From: Branchiostoma floridae
Taxonomy: Eukaryota > Chordata > Leptocardii > Amphioxiformes > Branchiostomatidae
DNA: 64,000 bases
Assembly: GCF_000003815.2 (NCBI RefSeq)
Contig: NC_049979.1
Span: 16,519,595-16,583,594, forward strand
Reading direction: 5' to 3'
Part shown: piece after piece, positions 1 to 11,751 of the stretch
Position numbering within the stretch: the stretch's first letter is position 1
Layout of the letters: the number at the start of each line of letters is the position of its first letter
The notes under the pieces: model-generated
The model's database searches: none
What the model saw: only the letters and a program-made list of their open reading frames with translations
What the model was told of the DNA's origin: nothing
Position numbers and translations under genes: made by a program

Positions 1-263
1 TCGTACAACGCTAGACTAGGTTATCTCCATCAGTCCATGGTTGAAAATATCTGACTAATGACATTGTGAGAAGGAAAAGGTACCCAGAACCCAGAGGAAT
101 GACAGGGACAATGTCCACTGTCTCAATGACATTTGCTTCCGTGGGTCAGTGTTTCCATCAGAAGAGGCGGCAGCAAATTTCTTATAGGGTGATTTAACTA
201 TTTCTGACAAAATTCAACACATGGAGCGCTGAAGGCACGATGCATCCTAGGGGTTCGGGGGGT

Positions 264-795
264 TCGCTTCCCCGGAAATGTTTTGAATTCATGACCCTCT
301 GAAATGCTATTTCCTGCATTTTCCGGTAAATTTTTCCGACAGAATAATAAAATTTTCATCAAAAGTACACATGGTTGTAGCTTTGACCTCCGGCCTCCGA
401 TATATCTTTACCATTTCGAGCTCGGAGGGCACGAGACATTGCAAGATAAGTCCGGGGAAATTTTAAAATCTGGACTGTCTGAAACGCCATTTCTTGCATT
501 TTGAAGGACAAATTTTGCCGGCCGACGAAGCAAAATCATATGACATTTTATTAGACAGAAAAGTTTTTTGGGTGACGACCAACACTCCAAACGTTTTTCC
601 AGCGACCTGGAATGGTAGAGACTAAGTAATTTTTGCCTGAAAGTACGCTAAGTTTGACATTGAAATCTGTATGTGTGAAAAGGTTTTGGGGGGCAACGCT
701 TCCACAACATATTTTTACCCGAAGTGGCCAGGAGGCTCGGAGAAATTTTGAAATCTGGACCCTTTGAAACACCATTTCCTGCATTTTCAGGGGCT
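264..795. repeat. Diverged tandem repeat, three units
   Basis: Three related segments share a block reading roughly 'ctgaaacaccatttcctgc', at about 302-324, 479-500 and 765-788. Each is preceded by a similar 'aaattttgaaatctggac' block, and the units are unevenly spaced (about 180 and 285 bases). No coding potential is recognised here. The small open frames in this stretch come from the repeat. Confidence 0.6.
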
Positions 796-1089
796 CTATC
801 TGGCATTTGACTTCATGGGTATAACTTGTTACGAAGAAATTCTTGGTAACGCTTAATGGTGAATTCAGGATAACAAATAACGATTAACGTTGAATTAAAA
901 TGACCAATAACGCTTCACGAAGAATATGCCAATGGCGCTTAACGTTGAATTAGACTAGTGAAATGAAGACCTTGCTAACGTCTATGCTCTATAAACCGTT
1001 GGAAGGATATGTTTAGAAACCTCCGCACAAATTTGTGACAACGGGAACTTTGAACTAGAAAGGCCGACATTTGCTTGAGAGCAAATACA

Positions 1090-1860
1090 GCATATTTCAG
1101 CCATCTCCCTCCCCATGCAACAATAGACTATTTCAAAATCCTTCATTTGAAAAATCACTTTTACTAATGACGGTTTAACCCAAAAATGAATCTTACAAAC
1201 TTCCCCCGTTCAAGAATGGACTCCAGTGCACCCTATGTGAATTCGCACAATAGACCAGTCCAGAAATACTCCCACTGAAACCCTGGCCTTTTGAATAAGA
1301 AACCAAATCCAAAATTGAATTTAGCAAAAAAAGGTACCAGTGCATGAAAAGGTATAATAGACCAGTCTAAAAACACTTCCACTAAAAATTGAATTTTGAA
1401 TCATCACCCGTCCAAAACTGAATTTGAAAAAATCCCCCTTCCGTGTACAAAAATGGACTCTTCCATGTAAAGTAGAGCTGTCCAAAAATACATCCGCTAA
1501 AATAGGACTTTGACATAATCACTAAAGTCCAAAATATGTATTTTTAAAAAAGCCCCCCTCCATGCAAGAATGGACTCTTCCAGCACACCCATGTAAAATT
1601 GCAAATTTGACCAGTCCAAAAATAACCCTACTGAAAGACTTTGACAAACTTGTAGTCACCAAAGTCCAAAAATGAATTTAAAAAAAAAAATCCCCCCTCT
1701 GTGCGAGAATAGACTCTTCCAGTACACCTTCTGTAAAATTGCAAAATAGACCTGTCCAAAAATACACCCACTGAAAGGCTTCACCAGTCCAATTAAGAAT
1801 TTTTAAAAAAATGAACCCCTCCGTGTAAGAATGGACTCTTCCAGATAACACCGGGCTCGC
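1090..1860. repeat. Tandem repeat, about 5 diverged units of 115-140 bp
   Basis: The phrase 'agaatggactcttccag' or a close variant recurs at about 1213, 1449, 1563, 1704 and 1827. It is followed each time by 'cacc..tgtaaaattgcaaa' and 'gaccagtccaaaaatac'. This is a minisatellite-like array with many substitutions and indels. No gene is seen in it. Confidence 0.75.
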
Positions 1861-1967
1861 TGATTGGCTGCCACCCCCCCTCTTTAGGATATAGATTCAG
1901 GCTGTGATTGGTTACCTATCAAATTAGATTAAATAGACATACATACCAGTAGGTGTAATCTGCAGTT

Positions 1968-2000
1968 GGGGGGGTCAACGACCTTAAGGTCATTGACCCC
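1968..2000. promoter_or_regulatory. Palindrome with a nuclear-receptor IR-1 core
   Basis: An imperfect 30-base palindrome is centred near 1984. Its right part contains the inverted repeat GGTCA-T-TGACC (1988-1998), which is the IR-1 arrangement bound by FXR/EcR-type nuclear receptors. The stretch lies between two repeat arrays, about 10 kb from the nearest coding exon. It may therefore be only part of a repeat, and no regulatory role is shown. Confidence 0.25.
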
Positions 2001-2029
2001 TCTGGCTATTGGAAAATGACAAAAAATCC

Positions 2030-2640
2030 CCAAATATATCATTTTGAAGTGGTTTATGCCAAAAATTATACATGTGTCATTTGAATAAATATCTAGTGCA
2101 CCATTTTACCAAAATTTAGGTCATTTAGTTTTAAAACCAGAGCACAGGAGCCAAAAGTGTACGTTTTTGGTCATAAAATGGCCAAATAATCGCAAAATTA
2201 AGCATTTTGTTGTACTGTATGCCTCAAGTGTTAATGAATCCATGTGCGCATATGTCTAGGGCACCTCTATACTAAATTTCAGGTCATCCGGTTCTAAAAC
2301 CAGGGTACAGGAGCCAAAAGTGTCCTTTTTTGGTAAAAAAATGACCAAAAAATCGCAAAAATAAGCATTTCGTTATACTGTACACCAAAAGTGATATTGA
2401 ATTTATATGGGGGAATTATCAAGGCACATCTGTGCCAAATTTCAGCTCATTCGGTTATAATACCAGGGTACAGGGGGCCAAAATATACAGTTTTGGTCTT
2501 AAGATGACCAAAAAACCTTAATAAAATCATTTAAGAGACAGATATGAAAAAAATGAAAAAAACGTCCGAGGGTATTGGCCCACTCTACCTTTGTGCCAAA
2601 TTTCAAGTCATTCGGTTCAGGAACAACGGAGATACCGTGT
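2030..2640. repeat. Tandem repeat, 3.5 units of about 163 bp
   Basis: The block 'tgccaaatttcaggtcattc' followed by 'aaaaccagggtacaggagc' and 'aaaagtg.acgtttttggt' recurs at about 2105, 2268, 2431 and 2590. The last copy is partial. The array runs into a hairpin-ended sequence at 2692-2725, so the whole may be one repetitive element with internal tandem units. Confidence 0.75.
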
Positions 2641-2691
2641 TCTGAAGATTTGACAGGAGAAAGAAGAAAGAAGAAACATTACGAATACAAT

Positions 2692-2725
2692 ATATTTCAC
2701 CATACCTGTGGTATGGCTGAAATAT
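2692..2725. repeat. Short hairpin at the end of a repeat element
   Basis: An inverted repeat has arms reading 'atatttcaccatac' and 'gtatggctgaaatat' with one base of mismatch or indel and a five-base loop. It follows a purine-rich GAAAGAAGAAAG stretch. It looks like the terminal hairpin of a non-autonomous repeat whose body is the 163-bp array just upstream. Confidence 0.5.
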
Positions 2726-2729
2726 AACT

Positions 2730-5700
2730 AACATTATAAGGAGGTTAGTAACAAAATATGTATGCACACAATATACACCAGAATTATGCAAGGCAAACAC
2801 TATCTCCCCAAGCCATTTCCATTGAATCAGGGGTCATCCAGGAATCATTGAATTAGTTTAGTTAACTGGTTCAAGCGAACTCCTCTACTTCCTATCAGTT
2901 TAAGACTTCATTTTACACAATGTTCAATAGCTACAGCATGATACAATGATACTGGTTGTCACATTAGGTGGAGCATTCCTTGTTTTTTTGTAATGAAGCA
3001 TTTCATAAACTTGTGCCATGAAAAAATTTGGTAAATAATAAACCTATCACAATAATGCTGCACAAATTGGAGATCAGAATTTTGCAATCCGATTGAAAAA
3101 AATGCGTTTACACTCCTTTTCACTCAGTCAATCCGATTATTCACACACATTCCAAGCGAATTGCCATTCCGTACCTGGACTTCAGGTACTTTACTTTCGT
3201 ACAACATTGTTTGTGGGTTTTCTCAAGCCCACTCTCAATCATGATGCCGAGGGAGATCTGCTCAAATTTTTCGAGTTTGCTCTGTGTTTCCTCTCTCCTC
3301 CAGGTTTTTTTCCTTTCCAGACATTATTGATAGGCACAAAGATAAGTAATGTGACCAAAACTGTCAGTGTATGGCGTGTATTCTGGCTCCCGCACTACGC
3401 AATCTAACCCTTTGTACCTGGAGATACAACCTCCAACTGGGGGCAAATCGGAACTTTGCATAGAATCTATCTATGTTGCATTGACATTCACGATTCGAAC
3501 CAATTGGATTGTTTGAAAGTGTTTCAAACTACATCGCGGGGACGGATTGCAAAGGAGCTGGATAGGTGAAAATCCAAGCCGTTTGGAGCGTTCACATTCA
3601 AAACAACGATCCGGATCCTTGCAGTTTAATCGGATTGCTTTTTTTGAATGTGAACAGGTCTGATACTTTATAAAACATGTAGGTGGTCTAACAGATGAAA
3701 GGTAATGTACAGACTGTCAGATTTCATTGGCTTATTTGCCATCCAATGTTTATGCATAGTGATAACATGTGGCATCAATTAAGACCTGCATCAGAAAGAC
3801 AAACTTTGGAAGATAGAATAAGTAATAGTGGCGCTAATTTCTTCATATTCATACTTTCACCCACCTTCTGATATCTTGCAGATGTATAGGACAGGATGCA
3901 GGATGTTCTTCGGAAGAAGCCAACAAGTTTCCGTCATCTGCCAGGAACACTTGCACTTCCTCTTACTCAAGATTCTAACATGTATGAAGTCAGTTACAGT
4001 ACCAGGTAAGTTTTTATACTTGCCCTTTGTGCAACATAACAAGTTTATTTGACTTGGTTATTGAAACCTTTCTAGGAAGGGGGGTGTTTTAAGTGGAAAA
4101 ATTTACTTCCTTATGAGACCTCACGCAAGCAAGTTACGTCATGCTTTTGCTTTTGATGCCATTGCACCAGTCCTGCAAATACTATTCAGCTATAAATGGA
4201 CTATTAAAGCCTCTCAAAGCCTCTCGAAGCTGATGCAATGGTCAATTGATAAAAGAGACAAAAATTGCTGGCAAAGGGCTGGCTCACATGAGGAAACTTT
4301 CTGGTTGTATGACAATGGCATGTCAAAGTCAAGTTTTTTGCTTCATGTGAACACATCCGTGGAGTTGGCAGACTGATATTTTATGACCGGGTCGTATATT
4401 AACCTCACTGGGTGGGTGTACGACCACTTGCGGCCACCAGGGTGAGGTCTGCAACACTTCTTGTGAACACAATTGCATCGCCCTTATTTCTCCAGCATAA
4501 ATCTCTGTTTCTGTCAGACTTCTTTATCTGTATTTTTTCCTTTTTTTTTGCTGTTTCATCTACTTTGCTTGTTTCCTAAGCAGCAGCTCAAACTGGAGCA
4601 GTGAGGAAACTTGCTGTTTGATAGGATTGTGGAAAATGATAAAAATGGAGGCATATGCAGAAATAAGTGAGTCCTGGGTCTGTTTGAGAACAGAAAGCTG
4701 ACAGAAAACTTTGACATGTGTCATTGTCTTACGACCAGAAAAAGGGGCCCAACAAAGATAAAAGTAAACTATTCATGGAGGTTCAGAACTTGGCTGGAAG
4801 CCAACTTCAATAACAAAGATGGTCACCTGGGTTGCAACCAGTGACTGCTGCTGTGTGCAGTTCATTGATCACTGGGATATAAGAAAACAATGGTGATCTC
4901 ATTATGTACACTATTTAAATGTCAAGAATGTTTGAATAACAGTTTTTTTTTAATTCCAGGAAATCTGCACACCTGGGCAAGACACAGAGAGTTGACCATA
5001 TTTGGTGATATAAGCTAACTTTTACTAAGGATCCAGCAAATTCCTTGAAAAAGAATGACTCACCATTTTACATGGAACAGGTGAGAGTTTTAGTCGTCAA
5101 GAATGTTCAAGATAACTTTTTTTTTTGAAATCTACACACCTGGGCCTTGGGAAAGGCACTTTACACAACTTTCCTCACTTTACTAAGGTTAGGGCTGTCC
5201 CTCAGATAGGACATTAAATGGATGTCCCATGCTTGAGGAGAGCCACACCTTGAGCACATTAAAGAACCCACCACACTCGTAAAAAAAGAATAGGGGTTCT
5301 TCGCGGTGCGAGTGGTTCAAAACCCACAGTCCTTTGGCCACATATGGGGCAATTGCTGTCATATTGAGGTCACCTGAGTTAGCGCTGAATAACAGCTGCT
5401 CCATTCTCCTATGCAGAGGGACCACAGTCATGTCGAAACAGGCAGTCAGCTAGTGCCATTGGGGACCGGGCGTAGGAGGATGAGCCGCTCCCGATCCTTG
5501 TGATCTATCGATTATGATGACCATCAGAAGAATTAGAAAATTGTATAAACCATAAATTCTCAACATACTTTCCTCTGCAGTCTCTGTTTTATTAGCAAAC
5601 CTGGTGATCCCTAAGTTTATGGCATCCCTGAAGTCCAAAGTTACAATTGATGAAACAACTTCCTTAATTGTCATATTGGTACTCGATTTGCTAGGTCCAA

Positions 5701-6450
5701 TAATCTGAAGCCTTAGAAACCTTGTCAGATTTGGATTCTCTTTAAGGTGAAATATATTATATATATCAGTGCCATTCTTACAGACAGTCTGAAATTATCA
5801 TACAAAATTAAGTTGTATGCTATTCACATGATCTGAATTCTAAATTGATCAGCCAAACAGTTCTGATTCTTGAAAAATTTGCAAGAAAATTATTTTCCGA
5901 AGAGGTCTGATTACATTACTGTACAACAATGACTTTGATGATAGACAAGACAGGCCAGAGGCAAACTGGCAATTCTGAGAAGAGGCAAAAGTAGCAACAA
6001 TATCATACTGCTAGAATGAAGCAGGTTGATCATAAACATGTTTTCAATATGGTTTGGTAGTGTGCCAAGTCAGAGGATCAGAGGGTACTGACCTTATCAC
6101 ATAGTATTACAGTATGTTACACTCACCTGGAGGCTTTGTTTTCCATCAAAATCAGTTCACAACAGTCACATGCACACATTATTTACTGTGACTCAGTCAT
6201 ATATGTACTCATAATGCATTCATTGATAACCATACATCACATCTTTCATGTACTGCTAGCATGCCCTACACTAATATTTGTATTTGCATATGTAGGTCAA
6301 TATATTTGTACATTATTCCAAATGCGAGACCAGATCACCCATACATATATGTGCTGTAATCCTTTTAATGTTATTGATGAAATTTTGTTGCACTGTATCT
6401 GTATGTGGCCATTGCCATACGTTGTATGCTGTACAATTGTCGAGCAATAA
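2730..6450. other. Intergenic stretch without a recognised gene
   Basis: Open frames here are short (up to 104 codons), lack recognisable domains and have no consistent splice context. Near-inverted copies of a GCAATCCGATT motif at about 3084 and 3635 hint at a degraded transposon between them, but the shared arms are only about 12 bases. Nothing else is supported. Confidence 0.5.
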
Positions 6451-6455
6451 AGTTC

Positions 6456-6525
6456 ATCCATCCATCCATCCATCCATCCATCCATCCATCCATCCATCCA
6501 TCCATCCATCCATCCATCCATCCAT
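6456..6525. repeat. (ATCC)n microsatellite
   Basis: About 17 uninterrupted copies of the tetranucleotide catc/atcc. On the reverse strand it makes a WMDG-repeat open frame that is an artefact. Confidence 0.97.
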
Positions 6526-6639
6526 TTGCTCAGACTGATGGACTTGCATTGTTGCAAGGAAGCATTTTAGCATAGAAATGAAGATGCCTACAAGCCATCT
6601 TAAGATTTAAAACTTGAATTGATCATAACAGACTTATGA

Positions 6640-6745
6640 ATTACTGTAAATGCAGAAATATTCGCGGTGGATTAATATTCGCGGTTTTCGCGGCGGACGC
6701 TTCACCGCGAAATTAAATCCACCGCGAATATTTCGTCTGCTGGCG
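6640..6745. repeat. CGCGG foldback element, copy 1
   Basis: The segment begins 'tactgtaaatgcagaaat' and contains clustered inverted CGCGG/CCGCG blocks ('attcgcggttttcgcgg', 'ttcaccgcgaaattaaatcc', 'accgcgaatatttcg') able to fold on themselves. The same opening words and block order occur at 19872-20060, and a partial copy lies at 7137-7200. It is therefore an interspersed family. Confidence 0.75.
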
Positions 6746-7136
6746 CCGCCTAAGGTGCCCCTTTTCCGCTCCATGTACATACTACTACTGTCTTTGTCAC
6801 TGTATAATGAAATGTTTGACATATTTACTACGGTGAAGTCTTGACTGAAGACACACATGTAATTTTTTCATACGACCAACTGTATTACAGTACTGTACAG
6901 TATGTTCACCATGATACAAAGGTCGTACTACTGTATACTATTACGTATTGAGAGGGTAGATACGATTAGATCAGTAACAGTGGCTCACGCAAGAACAAGT
7001 CAAAAGCATGGAAACTGTTCTATCCGTCTGTATAGGACCCTTACCGGGTAACCAGCAAGTGTTTTCCGACTGGCGGTTTGTAGAGGCGCCGGGTTTTACC
7101 GACGGCAGTTCGTGACTACAGTGCAGTGCTGAAAAT

Positions 7137-7200
7137 GCATTGAATTTCGCGGGATGGCGCTACCGCGAAATTAAATCCACCGCGAAATGTCCATTTTGCC
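7137..7200. repeat. CGCGG foldback element, partial copy 2
   Basis: The segment starts 'aatttcgcgggatggcg' and ends 'aaatccaccgcgaaatgtcc', matching the right-hand part of the elements at 6640 and 19872. It may be the distal end of the 6640 copy or a separate fragment. Confidence 0.6.
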
Positions 7201-7204
7201 GTAT

Positions 7205-7245
7205 ATATCATGACCCTGGACATATCATGTCCAGGGTCATGATAT
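7205..7245. repeat. Perfect 19-bp inverted repeat (hairpin)
   Basis: Arms at 7205-7223 and 7227-7245 are exact reverse complements around a three-base ATC loop; each arm contains catgaccctggacat. The hairpin sits immediately after a CGCGG element copy, so it may belong to that repeat. Confidence 0.9.
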
Positions 7246-7249
7246 TTAT

Positions 7250-9640
7250 TATCTTTGCCAGGATCACTGCTGCTGGATGTCGTGGAGCCCCTATGACCAC
7301 TGTGGTTATGGGCTGTGAGTGAGTCCCAGGAAAAGTATGTTCTTTACAGATCTGTGCCTTTTGTGTGTGTGTATATGTGTCTATTTCTTTTGTGGGTCAG
7401 CATACAAATGTAACTCAAGAAGTTTATGACTATGAAGTTGGATATGTTTTGACAACATGAAGGACAAGTTTGATACCATCCTAGCATCTTTTTGGGAAAT
7501 GCAGCGGCTTTCCATGCTGGAGATTTGGAGGAAAAGAACTCGAGAAGGGATTGATGGATTGTCATGATTTTTGGCATGTACCAGATAGCTATATTAACAT
7601 TTATCGTTATGGAAGTCAGATCTTACAGGATTATGCAAATCAGATGAATTCATTATTATTATGGTTCTTCCAATCCACCACCAGATCTGCTGTGATACAT
7701 GTAGTTCTGGAACCCAGGGTGACCTTCAGTAACTCGTGCTGACCATCAGTTCACCTGTCACCTGAGTCAATGACCGGTGAAAAGTCATCCCAGATTCTGG
7801 GAAGAACTACAATGGCTCACTTCCTAGTATGTGCATATTGCGTACTTGTAAAATGCTTCCGGACCAACAAACATTTGTTTGAGAGGCTAGACTCAAGTTG
7901 TTTTTTACCTTCAAGTCAAAGACTGATGAAATGTCATGGCCTTGCAGATTCTGGGAACAACTACAATAGTTCAGGTCCTAGTATTTGCATACTTGTAAAA
8001 TACTTCTAAAAACATTTGATTTAGAGTCTAGACACATGTTTTTGTGACATTATTGTTGTGACCTGTCGGTCACAAAACAGTACAGTTGTCAGCCCAAAGT
8101 CCTTGACTGTAGGCATGATAAATTGTGACATTTAAAGTCTGACTCAACTTTTTCCAAGAATAAGATGTTACTGATGACAGCAGTAATTTTTAGTTCAAGG
8201 ATATAACATCTATTACCCTAATACCTCCACGTTTACTGCGATTTCACAAGCGATACTAATTTGACAAATGATCAACGTACCATTTTCTTCAGTTCCATGT
8301 TGCTAGTACAGCTGACCTTTGACACTTTTTTTGTGTGTCTTTTTTGTCTCTTGTCCTGCCAAAAACATAATATCGTAATTGTAACACACCACGGAATTGC
8401 ACGGAGTATGGACGCGTGGTTAGGAGGGGGTTCGATATTACCGCCAGGAAGAAACACGGCACAATTAACTGCCGCTACATACCTTTATACATCCTCCCTT
8501 GTTCCTTTCTTTCTTGTTAGTAATTGCACAAAACAAAAACCTGCATGAGCATTCAAAACAATCATGAGAAAACGGACGTATACTGTTAACAAATTTTCAT
8601 TTAACTTTGGTCCGTCACAACTGCAATGACATAAATCTTTACTGCTAGCGTAGGGATAAAATGGCGGGAAAATGGCGGCGTACGTTCAATTTTGCCCATT
8701 CAACCGCAGGTCCGGGCTATTATACAACGGGTCTTCACACTTTTACACGAGTTGTAGGTCACCAACAGAAATTTAGTATTGCTGTTGAATCATGCTCGTC
8801 TTGTGCCGTGAGCAGGTCACTGGTGTGATTATTATCTACAAATCTGGCGATGAACGTGACAGTGTGTAACTGTTCGTCCCACGTCGAGCTCGCCTGCCCT
8901 GAAAAGGGACTGAAAACTTTTGGCATTGTTGTCTTCGAATGCATTGTTATTGAAGCCTTTTTGAAAATGTGTTGAACTCGTGGATGTCTGAAGTGTGCAT
9001 ACCTCGTAAATTACTGTTGCTGCACTAGTACTATTAGATCTCCTTAAATTCATCGTTTATTTATTTGGCGGTATTATAATTAGTGGCGGTATTATGTTAA
9101 TGGATGGTACATTTGTAAGAGCATCAGGCACTTAATGTGATTTTCCTGTCAATCATGAAGTTTTTTTCACCGCATAATTTATATCTTCATGTTTAATTGG
9201 GAAGATTCAGTGCAAAATAGCCCACAATTAAGTACTGTAAATTCTTTTATTTTTGTAGTATAAGGGGATAGGAGGTTCTTGCTGTGTTTCAAGTTTGCGG
9301 TTGGAAAAATTCTTTTAGCACATTAAAGCATGGGTAAACTAATAATGTTAAAAGATACTACTGTAACAGTATAATTACATGTACATAGAGCACAGTCACT
9401 CAGATTCATGTGCATCATAGCCTCAGGCATACAGTAGCTTTGGGATTGTTTACAGAATTACACCAGTTACATGATACAAATGTATAAGGTTACAGCAAAC
9501 GTGCCAGGTTAGACAAAATGACCTGGGCTATTGTCTCAGTGGGATTGATCAACATACTATAGTACAGTACTTGACTGCTTTTGTGTTGTAGGCATGCGCT
9601 GAGAGGTTGTTAACAGTTTAACAATGACATCACAAGGAAG
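7250..9640. other. Intergenic stretch, no recognised gene
   Basis: No open frame here resembles a known protein. The interval may hold non-coding upstream exons or the promoter of the ABC transporter, whose first coding exon is preceded by a splice acceptor at 12248 and must be joined to an upstream leader exon. Two adjacent AAAATGGCGG words at 8658-8680 are the only promoter-like signal I noticed. Confidence 0.4.
8658..8680 (+). promoter_or_regulatory. Tandem AAAATGGCGG words (YY1-like)
   Basis: Two copies of AAAATGGCGG lie 11 bases apart. AANATGGCGG is the core bound by YY1 and is common at TATA-less animal promoters and first exons. It lies 3.6 kb upstream of the transporter's first coding exon and could mark its promoter. 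This rests on motif identity alone. Confidence 0.25.
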
Positions 9641-9664
9641 GAAATTGCCACAGGATGTGGCTTT

Positions 9665-10120
9665 GTTTCCTCTTCCAAGAAGAATTAATGACAGGAGAAT
9701 CAACAAAGGTTCAACTTTTGTTGACCTTTAAGCCTCTGACATTGCACACTGTGTAATTTTGTATGATTATGTTAGATATGTCTCATTGACAGCTAAAGGA
9801 AGTAATGCCATAAAAAAAATGTGTAAAATGTACATATTTTCAAAATTTCCTCAACAGAGCAGGTACGATCTCTGGTTACAGCTGTACTCCAGCGACTGAA
9901 AAGTTCCTTTTCCAAGAAAAAGTACAGAAGAGTCAACAAAAGCACGACCTTTGTTCTGTGTGCGTACCCGGTAAGTCAAACCCAACATCTGACGTTGTTG
10001 CATGAAACACACCGTGTACTATTGATCGTGTCAGACATGTTTATTGACACTGAAGTTAAGTAATGCCATCGTAAAATGTACAAAATGTACATGTATTCAC
10101 AACAGCCTCACGCTTGAAGC
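9665..10120. repeat. Local direct duplication, about 235 bp apart
   Basis: Two diverged copies (about 9670-9865 and 9905-10110) share in order: 'cttccaagaa', 'aatcaacaaa', 'cacactgtgta', 'tcattgaca', 'aagtaatgccat' and 'gtaaaatgtaca'. The second copy overlaps a possible non-coding exon at about 9858-9968, with 'cctcaacag' before it and 'gtaagt' after it. That could be a leader exon of the downstream transporter, which is speculative. Confidence 0.55.
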
Positions 10121-10587
10121 CTGTTACTCGACTTGGGACCTGTCAACAAAACAGGTATGAGTACTAGTACTGATTTCCTTCCTCTAACCAGACTATGTTT
10201 ATATGTAACAAAACAAGTGCTTTTAAAAAAGCTGGCATTTTGCCAATGTTTGCGTGTGTGAACGTTTTTTTCTAGTTATTAGAATGTCATATAAATAGAA
10301 CAGAGTAACTAAACCTGATATTGGCGCATGGAGAGATTCACATCTGAATCTAGATCTAGACGCCACCTGTTAAAATTTGCGTGAACTGCAGCAAATTTCA
10401 CTACACTGCCTGTTTTTGAGTGAGCTCTGTTGCGGGGCATTTTTAAGTTTTTTTTTTTTAATTTTTATTTCTATTCGGCAAAAAAACGAAGCGGCGAATC
10501 CGTTAACCAAAGAAATAAATTGGTGTGGCCAAATGGATGTAAAAATTAGTATTTTAATGGATGTAAAAAAGAAAAAAAAAAAAAAAT

Positions 10588-10658
10588 CTACCTCCCCGGA
10601 TTCGAACCGGGTGCATTGGTTTAGAATGCGTAAACTTTAACCACTGCGCCAGTGCGAA
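10588..10658 (-). pseudogene. tRNA-like remnant (SINE head or tRNA pseudogene)
   Basis: Read on the minus strand, the segment has a box A-like TGGCGCAGTGG, a 5-bp anticodon-type stem GTTTA/TAAAC closing a 7-base loop, and a perfect T arm CCCGG-TTCGAAT-CCGGG that holds a canonical box B. About 71 bases in all, followed by a T-rich run. The acceptor ends do not pair properly (about 4 of 7), the D stem does not close and base 33 is not T. I therefore read it as a tRNA-derived SINE head or pseudogene rather than a working tRNA. Loop geometry would give CAT as the anticodon. Confidence 0.6.
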
Positions 10659-10908
10659 CATGTTGGAAAAATGCCTGTTTTAACAGGTTTAGAAATGTTT
10701 GGCATGGATTGAACAGGTCCGTTCATCTCAACATCACAACGGCGACTATTCTGGCCTCAGAGCATTTTGCCGCTAAGGCGGCAAAATGCAAAAATGTAAT
10801 ACAGTCATCAATATGTAGATTTCCTGTGAGCACATTTTAAGGTTTATGTTTGGTCTTTGCTTTTGATATTTAGAGATATTCTATCAGCCCTTAAACAGTT
10901 GCTAATTA

Positions 10909-11751
10909 GGCCATGTTGATTTGATTATATGGATGACATCCACTGGGAAGTCCAAAACTGATGCGAGCGAGCGAATAAAAAAAAAGTTTGGCCCCCAAAA
11001 AAAGTGGCCAGGAAGGTTTAACATAGGACTAAACACACTCAGTATGCTATACCAACAGTTAGGTGTAGGGACCAGTACATCATACGGGTGCAAAACATTT
11101 TTTTTCTTCTTCAAGTTCTTGGACCAATCCGAAAAAAACAGACCAGAAAAAAAATTGGAGGAACAGGTTTCGCCAATTACAAAATGGACACACTATGTTG
11201 GCAGGCATTTGGGGTCTTACTGGGGGCCAAGAAGACAACAAGAGCGAAGTCAAGTAGAGTTTATATTCAATTGTACCAAGTTTCTACAGTCAAAGGTACA
11301 GAGACAGTTAGCCTTTATTACATGGAGATGGGATTTTAAGATACCAGTGGGAGTCCAATAATCCACCAAACAGATTCCTTTGTAGCAAAACTGACCAATT
11401 ACCATTGTTTTGAGTATTGCCAGTTCTCAAGTTTCCAGGTCCAGGTTCAGGTCCGTACCTGGAAATGATCCTCTGGATCTGAATTTTATTGTACTGGTAC
11501 CTCCCCCTACCAACAATAGATTTTTTCTTTCTGTCCTTTCACATCTTATTATTTGACTTTAGATTTATTTTGGCATTCTATGGCATTAGTTATCTGTTTT
11601 CTGATACTTTTTTTCAATCTACGGAATATTTGTGCTCATTTTACAGCTGCTTTGCACAATTTATGGTGTGGTTGAAAACTTTTTTTTTTTGGAAACGGCC
11701 GAAAATTGGTGCAAGCGCGGATGTCATCCATATAATCAAATCAACATGGCC
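10909..11751. mobile_element. Harbinger-like non-autonomous DNA transposon
   Basis: The element is 843 bp. Its ends are exact inverted repeats of at least 33 bases, beginning GGCCATGTTGATTTGATTAT and its reverse complement, and it is flanked on both sides by TTA. A three-base TTA duplication is typical of PIF/Harbinger elements. It has no transposase; the 146-codon open frame inside shows no recognisable domain. The interior is A/T-homopolymer rich. Confidence 0.75.

Noticed and set aside
3075-3655. Possible transposon with GCAATCCGATT inverted ends
   Set aside because: Only about 12 bases match between ends and no target duplication is visible.
6297-6557. WMDG-repeat protein on the minus strand
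   Set aside because: Produced by the (ATCC)n microsatellite.
10588-10658. Functional tRNA-Met
   Set aside because: Acceptor and D stems do not pair and position 33 is not T; kept only as a tRNA-like remnant.
10921-11361. 146-codon open frame as a possible transposase
   Set aside because: It starts in the inverted repeat, is rich in homopolymer-coded Lys/Phe and lacks transposase motifs.
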